From the NCBI GenBank assembly GCA_020692245.1, contig JAIMKT010000008.1, positions 11,354 to 64,691 on the forward strand: a stretch of DNA of 53,338 bases, written 5' to 3'. The notes under the pieces are model-generated. The model searched no databases, had not been told where the DNA came from, and was given only the letters and a program-made list of their open reading frames with translations. Positions 18,763 to 28,119 of this stretch are shown here, piece by piece; the stretch's first letter is position 1, and each line of letters starts with the position of its first letter. The position numbers and the translations under genes are program-made. The DNA comes from Microcoleus sp. GA_180221_E-2-1-MAG-45_12. Its GTDB lineage: Bacteria; Cyanobacteriota; Cyanobacteriia; Cyanobacteriales; JAAUUE01.

Positions 18763-19299
18763 GTTGGTTTGTAGGGGAGAAGGGTAGGGTTCCTCAGTCA
18801 TGCTGGCGGGAATTTCAATTACGGGGCGGTTGACAGCAATCATGAGTAACTCTGGGCGGTTGCTGGGGGTTGGTTCCTGTACCATTTGTAGGGGTAGGCT
18901 CTGGGTAGAAGGACGCATTAAAGAAAAAGCTCCCACTGCCATAGCTGCGATCGCGCCTCCGAAGCCGATCATAAACCGTTGCTGCCGTCGTCGATCGACC
19001 CTTGCAAACACGCATTGGCAAAGTTCATGGGAAGATTTAGTCGGGACAGGGACAGGGAGGCTATCAAAATTTTGGCGGAGTTTGAGCAGACGCTGATAAA
19101 GCCTTTGCATTTCCTGATCATTACTCAACAATTGCTGAACTCGTTGCCGTTCGATCGCCGTCACTTCCCCATCTAGAAAAGCACTCAGCAGTTCAAAGTC
19201 ATCTTTTTCCAAACCATTCAACTCTGGAGATTTACCAAAGGAGTCGGCAGCAAAGTTTTGGTTAGGGTCTGGATTGTAAGCGTTGGTGTTGTCAAACAT
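18760..19299 (-). CDS. Anti-sigma factor-like membrane protein
   Basis: 179 aa; ELLSAFLDGEVTAIERQRVQQLLSNDQEMQRLYQRLLKLRQNF (anti-sigma/RseA-like N-terminus), TM FMIGFGGAIAAMAVGAFSLM; downstream of an ECF sigma gene on the same strand. Confidence 0.75.
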   Translation of the reverse strand: MFDNTNAYNPDPNQNFAADSFGKSPELNGLEKDDFELLSAFLDGEVTAIERQRVQQLLSNDQEMQRLYQRLLKLRQNFDSLPVPVPTKSSHELCQCVFARVDRRRQQRFMIGFGGAIAAMAVGAFSLMRPSTQSLPLQMVQEPTPSNRPELLMIAVNRPVIEIPASMTEEPYPSPLQTN

Positions 19300-19570
19300 T
19301 GGGTATCACCCCCTAAGGGATCGGGCAGAGTAATTTTTAATTCTTGATGTAAAAGATGGATGTGAAAATTGATGTTTTAGATGATCTAGATGGTCTAAAT
19401 TAACGGTTTGAAATTAATTGCAAAACAGCTTTTTAGGTATCTATTTTCAATGATCTAAATGATCTAGATTAACCATTTAATCATAGATTTCCTTAAGTAT
19501 CTAGCTATTCATTTCACTAATTATTGGTATTAATTTGGATTGCTTAATTCCTATTGTCTCGTTTAATTAT

Positions 19571-20224
19571 CTAGTGATCTAAATAATCATGGAGTAGAAA
19601 TTGTAGTCTGGCTCTTGCTCTAGCAATTCTAGATTTGACAGTCCCTAGGGAAACTTGGGTAATTTCAGCGATCTCTTCGTAGGATAAACCCTGAATTTCT
19701 CGCATGACAATCGTGGTTCGGAACACTTCCGGTAAGTCAGCGATCGCCGTCTGGAGCTGCTCATAAAATTCACGAGTACTCATATTTTGATCGGGGCTGG
19801 GCTGATCGGCAGCAATTTCCCAATCCATTTCCCCATCACTAAGGCGGCGGGGAGCATCAAGGGAGAGGGGATGGGCGTGGCGTTTGCGTTTGCGTAGCTC
19901 ATCATAAAATAAGTTCGTGGTGATTCGACTCAGCCAACCTTGGAACTTTGCAGGTTCCTGAAGACGCTGGATATGTCGATAAACCCGGAGCCACACTTCC
20001 TGAGCCAGATCAGCCCGGTCTTGCCAGTCAGGAGCGAGATGATAGAGAATTTTGTCCACATGGGATTGATACCGCCGGAGAAGTTCGGCAAAGGCGGCTC
20101 GATCGGGACTAGTTCCTAGCTGGCAAAACTGGATTAATTCGTAATTGGAAAGCTTATCTGGAGACACTGGTTTTTGAGGGATTGTCACCTCAGTCGACCA
20201 AGATACAGGAATTGATGTACTCAT
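19571..20224 (-). CDS. sigG: ECF-type sigma factor (SigG-like)
   Basis: 217 aa; DLAQEVWLRVYRHIQRLQEPAKFQGWLSRITTNLFYDELRKRKR and region 4 LPEVFRTTIVMREIQGLSYEEIAEITQVSLGTVKSRIARARARL. Confidence 0.88.
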   Translation of the reverse strand: MSTSIPVSWSTEVTIPQKPVSPDKLSNYELIQFCQLGTSPDRAAFAELLRRYQSHVDKILYHLAPDWQDRADLAQEVWLRVYRHIQRLQEPAKFQGWLSRITTNLFYDELRKRKRHAHPLSLDAPRRLSDGEMDWEIAADQPSPDQNMSTREFYEQLQTAIADLPEVFRTTIVMREIQGLSYEEIAEITQVSLGTVKSRIARARARLQFLLHDYLDH

Positions 20225-20312
20225 GGGTGGCTCTAGGAAAAATAATATAATTCTTTATTGCAGATATATTTGTAGATAGCTAGGTTTGCCCAATAGTTCC
20301 CGAAATTCAGGA

Positions 20313-20906
20313 TTAATCTAGGTCTGGTGGAGGAGATTTTTGTTCATAGTTGGGGGCATAGACTTGAAGGAGGCTACTGACCTGCCGGAGGACATCGGTA
20401 CCATTACTTTTGCCTAGGGCTGCCCGTTCCAAGCCAAAATCTGGGTGGTCTACATTCTGGGTGATAGCCTCCATTACCTGCTGGGTGATTAGCTCATGGA
20501 GGGCTTCCTTGGCTCTTTGGCGCTGATATCTGGCTCCTTCTTCCGTGGTGGCGTAGAGGGGCGGCAGGCGGTTGAGGGCGTAGGCAGCGATATCTCCCAC
20601 ATCAAGGACTCGATCGCTACTTTGTTCAATTTCAGCGACTCTAGTAATGGATTCGGTTAAAACCAATTCTTCCATGACATTAATAAATTGCTTCCGGGGA
20701 ACTGCAACTACTTCCCCCGTTAACAGTGCGCCCATCAGTCGATCGAGAGCCATGTATTCTTCGATGGACAACTCCGAGGCTGTATCGCAAATGCGCCCCA
20801 CTTCCGTTTCCATCACCGGGGTCAGATAGCCATCCTGTAGAGCCTGTTCAACAATTTTTTCTATGGTCATAAGTTTCCAATGTGGATCATGTCCCTCTGT
20901 CAGCAA
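20313..20906 (-). CDS. Late competence development ComFB family protein
   Basis: 197 aa; YMALDRLMGALLTGEVVAVPRKQFINVMEELV, DVGDIAAYALNRLPPLYATTEEG. Likely start MTIEKIVEQ. Confidence 0.8.
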   Translation of the reverse strand: MLTEGHDPHWKLMTIEKIVEQALQDGYLTPVMETEVGRICDTASELSIEEYMALDRLMGALLTGEVVAVPRKQFINVMEELVLTESITRVAEIEQSSDRVLDVGDIAAYALNRLPPLYATTEEGARYQRQRAKEALHELITQQVMEAITQNVDHPDFGLERAALGKSNGTDVLRQVSSLLQVYAPNYEQKSPPPDLD

Positions 20907-21048
20907 TTAGCTACTTCCCCAGAGTTGAGCAATTATATCTCAAAAATATCATAAGCCAATACAGATAAACGCAAAGGCTCTCAATAAACTACTGGCAAAT
21001 TATCTCCAGTTATTTCTGGCTGTTGCTAAATATTTATTTGGCAATTAT

Positions 21049-21396
21049 TTATTCGGCAATTCTCACCGCCGTGCCACTAGCTGCCACCATCAACATACTT
21101 CCGCCTCCACTGAGGCTAATAGTTTCGTAATCTAGATCAATGCCAATCACCGCATTAGCACCAAGTTTTTGGGCTTGCTCACTCATTTCCCGTAGGGCAG
21201 TATCCTTGGCTTCCCGGAGAGATTTTTCGTAGGCTCCCGATCGACCACCGACGATATCCCGAATCCCGGCAAAAAAGTCCTTAAAAATATTTGCTCCCAG
21301 AATGGCTTCGCCACTGACAATTCCTAAATGGGTGATGACTCGCTTTTCGCCGACGCTATCTGTAGTAGTTAAGATCATGTTTTTGTGAAAATCCAA
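21049..21396 (-). CDS. YbjQ/UPF0145 family protein
   Basis: 115 aa; [43 protein letters not shown]. Confidence 0.92.
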   Translation of the reverse strand: MDFHKNMILTTTDSVGEKRVITHLGIVSGEAILGANIFKDFFAGIRDIVGGRSGAYEKSLREAKDTALREMSEQAQKLGANAVIGIDLDYETISLSGGGSMLMVAASGTAVRIAE

Positions 21397-21521
21397 CTGT
21401 AAATAATGGGGAATAATGAGGATTATCCTGTAATATTCCCGATCGAACTCTTTAATATCTTTAGCTATGGTATGCCATGGGAGCCGAATTTGTCATGGGC
21501 TATGGTGAGGTATTTTTTGAG

Positions 21522-22583
21522 TTATTTTTCCTTAGACTCCTCTTTATATTTTTCCCGAAATTTTTCTTGATCGGGGGCATATTTTTCTAGACTCTTAAAG
21601 CCTGCCACTTCCGACAAAATGTACAGGGGTCTGCCCTTCACCTGCTCATAGATCCTGCCGACATACTCCCCCAAAATTCCGATACTCACCAACTGCACTG
21701 CCCCCAAAAAGAAAATACCAATCATAATTGTGGCAAACCCAGTGAGGGGGGAACCGGGAATTTGTAAGCGCCAGTAGAGAATTAGAATTCCCATAAAGAT
21801 GGCGGCGATCGAGGCAGCTAACCCAATATAGGTAGACAAACGCAGGGGAATCTTAGAAAAAGAGACTAAGCCATTAATTGCCAAGGTCAGGGATTTGCCA
21901 AAGGTATATTTTACTTCTCCGGCATAGCGGGGATCCCGTTCGTAGAAGACGGCAGTTTGTTGGAATCCCACCCAAGACCGTAACCCCCGCAGGTAGCGAT
22001 CGCGCTCTGGCATTTCATTCAACACATCTACCACCATGCGATCGAGCAAACAAAAATCTCCCGTATCCGTAGGAATATCCACATCCGCCAGATTCTTGAG
22101 GACTCGATAAAAAATGTAGGCAGGCAGCCGCTTTGACCAGCTTTCTTGGTGGCGTTTGGTGCGTTGGGCATAAACTACTTGGTAGCCTTCTCGCCAGCGA
22201 TCGATCAATTCGGGAATCAACTCCGGCGGATCCTGCAAATCTGCATCCAGAATCACCACCACTAGCCCTCTGGCATAGTTCAACCCCGCACTCACCGCCA
22301 CCTGATGCCCAAAATTTCGAGCAAAACTCAGATAACAAACCCGTGAGTCTTGAGCTTGGAGTTCCCGCAGCAAACTCAGGGTGCGATCGCTACTGCCATC
22401 ATTCACCAAAATCAACTCCACCGTCCCATCAAGGCTATCCATCACCTGCTGCATTCGCCGATAAAGTTCGGGAATACTTTTTTCCTCATTAAAAACCGGA
22501 ATAATCAAAGAATATTGAGGGCTAGGAGCCATAACCTCATGATTAGTTCTCTGGTGGTTACTGAGCAAGGGAAAATTTGTCAT
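21522..22583 (-). CDS. Family 2 glycosyltransferase (dolichol-phosphate mannosyltransferase/GtrB-like), membrane
   Basis: 353 aa; [39 protein letters not shown], two C-terminal TMs. Confidence 0.92.
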   Translation of the reverse strand: MTNFPLLSNHQRTNHEVMAPSPQYSLIIPVFNEEKSIPELYRRMQQVMDSLDGTVELILVNDGSSDRTLSLLRELQAQDSRVCYLSFARNFGHQVAVSAGLNYARGLVVVILDADLQDPPELIPELIDRWREGYQVVYAQRTKRHQESWSKRLPAYIFYRVLKNLADVDIPTDTGDFCLLDRMVVDVLNEMPERDRYLRGLRSWVGFQQTAVFYERDPRYAGEVKYTFGKSLTLAINGLVSFSKIPLRLSTYIGLAASIAAIFMGILILYWRLQIPGSPLTGFATIMIGIFFLGAVQLVSIGILGEYVGRIYEQVKGRPLYILSEVAGFKSLEKYAPDQEKFREKYKEESKEK

Positions 22584-22598
22584 GGATTTAGCGCGGCT

Positions 22599-23231
22599 CT
22601 AGATAGATGATAACTCAGGGGATAAAGAATCTGGGTCGATAATGTACCCGGCTTGAATACTCGATTGTAGACCTGTTTCGATCACCTGCCAGAGTCCGGG
22701 GGCAAAGGCTTGGATGGGAGCCATCCGTTTTTTAATCTGTTGGGGAGTAATGTTATGAATGCGCCAAGTGCCGCCTTGGGTTTGCTGGTTTTGAAGGAAA
22801 GGCTGGAGACGATCGAGTACCGTAGCAAATTGGGCATCAGCGGTTTGTTGGGCTTCAAATTCATCCCAGATTCCCCGGATTTCGGGAGCTTGTTCTGGGG
22901 GCAGGAGACCAAAGAGGCGATCGGCAGCCTGTAACTCTCGCAAATTCTTATCTTCATTGCCCTGGGCATCATAACAAAACGTATCCCCTGCATCAATTTC
23001 TACCAGATCATGAACCAAGAGCATTTTAATCACCCGTAATAAATCTACCTCTGGGGGCGCATACTCTGCGAGGACGATCGCCATCATCGCCAAATGCCAA
23101 GAATGTTCGGCACTATTTTCCCGGCGAGAAGCATCGGTAATCAAATTCTGGCGGAGAATATTTTTGAGCTTGTCAATCTCGACAATAAATTGGAGTTGCT
23201 GGGCTAGTTTGGGGTCAATGGGATCAATCAC
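22599..23231 (-). CDS. HD domain phosphohydrolase (YfbR/HDDC2-like)
   Basis: 210 aa; RRENSAEHSWHLAMMAIVLAEYA, LLVHDLVEIDAGDTF. Confidence 0.9.
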   Translation of the reverse strand: MIDPIDPKLAQQLQFIVEIDKLKNILRQNLITDASRRENSAEHSWHLAMMAIVLAEYAPPEVDLLRVIKMLLVHDLVEIDAGDTFCYDAQGNEDKNLRELQAADRLFGLLPPEQAPEIRGIWDEFEAQQTADAQFATVLDRLQPFLQNQQTQGGTWRIHNITPQQIKKRMAPIQAFAPGLWQVIETGLQSSIQAGYIIDPDSLSPELSSI

Positions 23232-23232
23232 G

Positions 23233-24138
23233 TTACCGGATTCCTGCTTCTAAGATTTCTATAAGTTGGCGAATTTGGTGTTTGGTCATCTGTTGCATGA
23301 TCACCTTAGCGGCGGCTTTGGGTTCGAGGGGCAGCATGACTTGGGGAACTTTGGCGACTTCACAGAGTTTCTGGAGGGCTGGGCTGGGGGCGATCGCACT
23401 ATTTTTCCCTGTCTGAATCCAGTCACTGGCTTGTTTGATTTCCTTGATCACCACCGGGGCAAGGGCTTGGTAGGAATTATCATTATTGGCGATCGCTGCC
23501 TGAGCTGCCTTGATCAAGGTCTGCCAATTTTCCCGGGCTTGCTCCAACTGAGCCAACTGACTACACATACTCTGGAGTTGTTGCCGACTATTGGGGGTTT
23601 CTTTTTGCTTAAAGAGCTGCAACATTTGCCGGAGGATATTAATAGTCTGGGGGGCAAAATTGGTATCGGGGGTTTTGACTGCGGTGGCACTCTTAACTAC
23701 AGGGATGGGAGCCGGGGAGCCGCCACTCTGCCCTTGGAGATAGTTTTGGAGTTGGGCAAAAGTAGGTTGGGCGCTCTGCATAATCCTTGCCGCCTCTTCA
23801 TCCTGCAAGCCATAGGGGGTTTGCAACTTTTCTACCAATTCCTTGAGGATGTCATACCCACTCAAAAATAGAGTTTCTAGCTGCTGGTCAATTTTGATGG
23901 GATATTCCTTGAGAATCTTGAAGCCATCTTCTAGTTGGTGGGCTGTGCTTTGGATACTGGTGTAGCCCAACATCGCCGCTCCGCCTTTGACCGAGTGGGC
24001 AGCCCGAAATAGCTCGTTCATCCGCTCGTTATCTGAGATTACGGCTTTTAGCTCTAGCAGACCTTTTTCTAGAGTTTCTAGATGTTCGTTAGCTTCATCA
24101 ATAAAGTAGCCTAAGATTTCCTGCTTCCCTGAGTCCAC
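23233..24138 (-). CDS. Hpt domain-containing protein
   Basis: 301 aa; LFRAAHSVKGGAAMLGYTSIQSTAHQLED histidine phosphotransfer motif. Confidence 0.9.
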   Translation of the reverse strand: MDSGKQEILGYFIDEANEHLETLEKGLLELKAVISDNERMNELFRAAHSVKGGAAMLGYTSIQSTAHQLEDGFKILKEYPIKIDQQLETLFLSGYDILKELVEKLQTPYGLQDEEAARIMQSAQPTFAQLQNYLQGQSGGSPAPIPVVKSATAVKTPDTNFAPQTINILRQMLQLFKQKETPNSRQQLQSMCSQLAQLEQARENWQTLIKAAQAAIANNDNSYQALAPVVIKEIKQASDWIQTGKNSAIAPSPALQKLCEVAKVPQVMLPLEPKAAAKVIMQQMTKHQIRQLIEILEAGIR

Positions 24139-24290
24139 CAGCGTACTCCTTAAACATTAAATTTGCTGAATCTCGATCGACCACTGACAGTCAACCCAGT
24201 AGTCAATCTACAATCAATCTACAATACTAACGATATTAACTTATCGCTTCCCTTTCATGGCAATTCCCCAAGTTTTTCTCTAGTACTTTT

Positions 24291-24698
24291 TCATAGCTCT
24301 AGTCCGTGGGTGATCGCTGCTTGAATATAAGGGGTGGCATTTTGTATTTCTACTAAATCTACTGCAAAGTCGCTAATATCCTGCAATCTAGCTATTGATC
24401 GAAAATAAACATGTTCAGGTAAATCTTGAACAGCTAGATCTATGTCGGAGGTTTCATGGAAATATTCGGTAAGGATAGAACCAAAGAGGATAACTCGTGT
24501 TGCACCCCATTGCTTAAGAATTTGGGCGGCTTGCTGAGCCACTACCATGCCTTGCGATCGCCTCTTTTGTAATTTTTGTATCCGTGCCTCATCCCTTTGA
24601 GTTGCAGTAAAGCGATAGGATGCTATCTGCTCTGGAGTAATCAGGCTAGGCAATATAGGGGTGTTAGTATAATCACTTTTGTGAAGCATTGAACTCAT
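24291..24698 (-). CDS. Nucleotidyltransferase (MNT) domain protein
   Basis: 135 aa; ATRVILFGSILTEYFHETSDIDLAV (GSx10DxD). Confidence 0.85.
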   Translation of the reverse strand: MSSMLHKSDYTNTPILPSLITPEQIASYRFTATQRDEARIQKLQKRRSQGMVVAQQAAQILKQWGATRVILFGSILTEYFHETSDIDLAVQDLPEHVYFRSIARLQDISDFAVDLVEIQNATPYIQAAITHGLEL

Positions 24699-24907
24699 GG
24701 CTTCTTGTAATTATTGAGTAATTATTAATGATCTCCAATTTAGTCACCAATGCTAGGCAAATTTAGACTTTTCAGACATCCTCCTCGTGTCCTAGTATTA
24801 AGATCAAGAAATTTAATTAATCAGTAGCTTAGATGCAGGCTAGTTTCGATTAGGTTTAGGTTAATCTTAGATTAATCTAGTTTGGCAGATTTTTGGAGAG
24901 GAAGAGG

Positions 24908-25357
24908 ATGAGTGAAGATATTACCCAATGGCTAGAGGAGATCAAATCTCTGAAGCAAAAAATCTCAGAGCTAGAGCAGGACTTGGAAACCGCCCAAGCT
25001 AGTGCCGATAGCTGGCGACAGTTATACAACACCGAAGCCCAACAACGCCGCATTGAAAATAAATCAGCCCAACAACAAATGGAGGCTCTCAAAGAACAGG
25101 TACGGCAGTTACCGGGAGGAAGTTTGTTGGTGAAGGTCAATAATCCGATCGGGGAACTTCGCGCTGAAGCTGCTGCCCTAGATAAAGTTGAAGACCTGCA
25201 ATTGCACCTCAGTGAAGTCCTCGAAGAGCGCGATCGCCTATTTGCCTCCCTGAAGCTAGAACAGGAAAATCACTCCCAAACCCGCAAGAGTCTCACTGCC
25301 GTCATCGGTGATACAGTGGATCAATTAACTAGAGAGCGCCGCCAAAGCAAGGATTAG
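24908..25357 (+). CDS. Coiled-coil hypothetical protein
   Basis: MSEDITQWLEEIKSLKQKISELEQDLETAQASADSWRQLYNTEAQQRR heptads; ATG preceded by gaggaagagg. Confidence 0.7.
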   Translation: MSEDITQWLEEIKSLKQKISELEQDLETAQASADSWRQLYNTEAQQRRIENKSAQQQMEALKEQVRQLPGGSLLVKVNNPIGELRAEAAALDKVEDLQLHLSEVLEERDRLFASLKLEQENHSQTRKSLTAVIGDTVDQLTRERRQSKD

Positions 25358-25368
25358 TTGAGATAATT

Positions 25369-26307
25369 ATGATGAATAATCTTTATCGGATTGCAATTAT
25401 TGGTGGTGGGAAAGTTGGCAGCGCCCTTGCTCAGAGGGTAATCGAGAAAAATCTGGCGCAAGTGATTTTGTTGGATGTGGTGCCGGGAATGCCCCAGGGA
25501 ATTGCCCTTGATATGAATCAAGCTGGAGGTCTGGAGGGATACGAACGCCAAGTCTTGGGGACTAATGACTACGCTGATACCGCCAATTCGGAAATTGTGA
25601 TCATCACTGCCGGACTGCCCCGCAAACCGGGTATGAGTCGGAATGACCTTTTAAAAATCAATGGCGAAATTGTCACTCAAGCTGCTCAACAGGCGATCGC
25701 CCATTCTCCCCATGCAATCTTGATCCTCGTCACCAATCCCCTCGATGTCATGACCTACCTCGCTTGGCAAGCCACCCAAATACCCACCCAGCGGATCATG
25801 GGGATGGCGGGAGTTTTAGATTCGGCCCGATTTCAATACTTTATTGCCCAAGAATTAAAGGTTTCGATCCGAGATGTGAGTGCCTTAGTGTTGGGTGGGC
25901 ATGGTGATCTGATGGTACCTCTGCCCCGCTACTCGACGGTGGGGGGGATTCCCATTACGGAACTTATGGAGCCAGAGGTGATCGATCGCCTTGTAGAACG
26001 GACTCGCAATGGCGGAGCAGAGATTGTTAACCTGATGCGGACTGGTGGAGCCTACCTTGCCCCAGCTTCAGCTATCTGTACCATGGTTGCCTCAATTCTC
26101 GATAACCAAAAACGGCAAGTTCCGGCGGCGGTTTATCTAGAAGGACAGTATGGCTTAAAAGATATTTTTGTGGGTGTTCCCTGTCGTTTGGGGCAGCAAG
26201 GTGTAGAGAAAATTATCGAGCTAGAATTAACCCCAGAAGAGTTGGAGCAGTTGCATCGATCGGCCGCTTCTGTCCGGGAAAATATTCAAATTGCCTCCCA
26301 GAACTAA
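25369..26307 (+). CDS. mdh: Malate dehydrogenase
   Basis: 312 aa; IAIIGGGKVGSALAQ, TAGLPRKPGMSRNDLL, VLGGHGDLMVPL. Confidence 0.95.
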   Translation: MMNNLYRIAIIGGGKVGSALAQRVIEKNLAQVILLDVVPGMPQGIALDMNQAGGLEGYERQVLGTNDYADTANSEIVIITAGLPRKPGMSRNDLLKINGEIVTQAAQQAIAHSPHAILILVTNPLDVMTYLAWQATQIPTQRIMGMAGVLDSARFQYFIAQELKVSIRDVSALVLGGHGDLMVPLPRYSTVGGIPITELMEPEVIDRLVERTRNGGAEIVNLMRTGGAYLAPASAICTMVASILDNQKRQVPAAVYLEGQYGLKDIFVGVPCRLGQQGVEKIIELELTPEELEQLHRSAASVRENIQIASQN

Positions 26308-26616
26308 ATGAAGGGCGTTGCTGAATTAAGGTATTAAAATCATCTGTCACCCAAACTTGCTACCTAACGGACAAAGTGAGGGGCAATCAATGCTTCATTC
26401 GGTCGGTGCAGCAAGGGCTAGTTGGCGATTTCTGAAGCGTACGAAGTAAGTAGCTAAAGAATTATTAGTTTCCCTTCGTCAACCCAACCTAAATAGCTCG
26501 ATCGCACTTAACGGCAAAAGCCAGTGTCGGCAAATAACTCTAGAACTCCACCACCAACTTTCGCTCGTCCACTGCGCTGAAGTATTAGCTTGCTGTCAAA
26601 AACTACATAATCCAAT

Positions 26617-27315
26617 CTAAATTGTTAAATCTTGCTGCATTTGCTGGAGTCTTTCAAAATCTGCTTTATGCACACTCAGTTGACGCTGTGTAAGCCAGCC
26701 ATAAAAGTTTTGAATGAGAACAAAATATTCTTTAGCTATAGTTTCTATACAAAAACTGTCTCCAAGCCCATCTAAATAAGACTTTGCTCCTTTCCAGTTG
26801 TCCCATTGTTTGAGAATTTCGATGTCAATTTTAACTCTAAAATCAAAGTCTTCAAAGCCCTCAAGGAAAGTCATTTGTAGAGCTAGGATAGGTAGAGTGT
26901 AATGCTGACTATAGTTCCGTAACTCCTTTACAAAACTATGAATGGGCTGACTAATTACATCTTGTTCTAACTTTTTCTGATACTCATCCTTGAATGCTTT
27001 TCCAGAATATAACCTATTAACAATTTTCCTTGTATGTTCAATTAATGAAAATGCAGATGCTAGGAAATTATGAAAAAACCTTGAACTTTGCTCAAGTAAA
27101 CTCTCTATATTATCTCTATGGTCATTGTTGTACATAGCTAGAGAACTCCTTGAGTCTTTAAGATGCCCCAACCCTCTTGTAAGCTCATCAAAATTACCGA
27201 TAAAAACACTAAAACTAGCTTGCAAAGCCTGAAAGTTTCGGTAAATATCCATCTCTTTTGATTGTTCCAAAACATCAAAACGTTTACCAAACTCAGTTTT
27301 GTAACTCTCTTCCAT
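26617..27315 (-). CDS. Hypothetical alpha-helical protein with HEPN-like RNxxxH motif
   Basis: MEESYKTEFGKRF...; helix-rich; VKELRNYSQHYTLPI contains RNYSQH. Confidence 0.6.
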   Translation of the reverse strand: MEESYKTEFGKRFDVLEQSKEMDIYRNFQALQASFSVFIGNFDELTRGLGHLKDSRSSLAMYNNDHRDNIESLLEQSSRFFHNFLASAFSLIEHTRKIVNRLYSGKAFKDEYQKKLEQDVISQPIHSFVKELRNYSQHYTLPILALQMTFLEGFEDFDFRVKIDIEILKQWDNWKGAKSYLDGLGDSFCIETIAKEYFVLIQNFYGWLTQRQLSVHKADFERLQQMQQDLTI

Positions 27316-27548
27316 AGATACAACTCTTGAACACAAAATGCTTGACTTACAATACTCACAATATATGTATTAGACGGAGAATTTCTGTCTAATGTCACTA
27401 CTGTAGGACATATAAGCTGAATGTCAATATACCATACACTGGATATTACACGGAAAAATTCTGCCTAATTTTTTATTTGATTTTTTAGACCAATAAGACT
27501 TGGGTATTGCTGACAAGGAGTGTGAATTTGCATCTTGTAAAAATTTTG

Positions 27549-27824
27549 TTATGTACTTTTCTTTAAGATTTTTTCGTATTCTTCATGCGCCCCTATCCAA
27601 AACCATACTATCTCCTCAGTTTCCTCAAAACCTAATGCCCTGAAGTTCTTGCCCACTCTAACTGACCAGAGTTCTCCTACTTTTTTGAAGTGTAGTGATG
27701 GATGTCTAGGGTTATCTTTCAGAATTCTGTAGTTTTTATCTGCTAAAACTTGTATCTCTTGTGGTAACTGAGAATAAAATATCCAAAAACGAGAAGTAGT
27801 GAAGTGAGCTATATTTGACGGCAC
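27549..27824 (-). CDS. RelE/ParE-type toxin-like protein
   Basis: 91 aa; FWIFYSQLPQEIQVLADKNYRILKDNPRHPSLHFKKVGELWSVRVGKNFRALGFEETEEIVWFWIGAHEEYEKIL. Confidence 0.82.
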   Translation of the reverse strand: MPSNIAHFTTSRFWIFYSQLPQEIQVLADKNYRILKDNPRHPSLHFKKVGELWSVRVGKNFRALGFEETEEIVWFWIGAHEEYEKILKKST

Positions 27825-28006
27825 TTTCCTTCCCTAAATTCTTTCTTTGCTTCTGAAATCAAATGATCTAGTCTTCCCAGTTTCATATCCTCTTCAATTT
27901 CTTGATCCCAAACAGTTTCCCGATAATCATCGAGCCAATCGAGAAAATCTACCAATTCAGTTTTTGAAAGATTTTTTACTGCTTCTTTTATTTCTGTGCT
28001 ACTCAT
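27809..28006 (-). CDS. Cognate antitoxin-like small protein
   Basis: 65 aa; MSSTEIKEAVKNLSKTELVDFLDWLDDYRETVWDQEIEEDMKLGRLDHLISEAKKEFREGKCRQI; overlaps the toxin ORF by 16 nt. Confidence 0.78.
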   Translation of the reverse strand: MSSTEIKEAVKNLSKTELVDFLDWLDDYRETVWDQEIEEDMKLGRLDHLISEAKKEFREGKCRQI

Positions 28007-28119
28007 GGGGGTGTTGGATAAGCTTCAGACTATCTTTATCATTTTGGCTTTATTATAAAGTCTTTCTGATGCCGTTTTTTAGCATATACGCCCTAAAACG
28101 AGAATTACTGTCCTCAAGA

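Noticed and set aside
23266-23871. 201-aa ORF antisense to the Hpt gene
   Set aside because: The opposite strand encodes a convincing Hpt protein; antisense has no recognisable domain or RBS.
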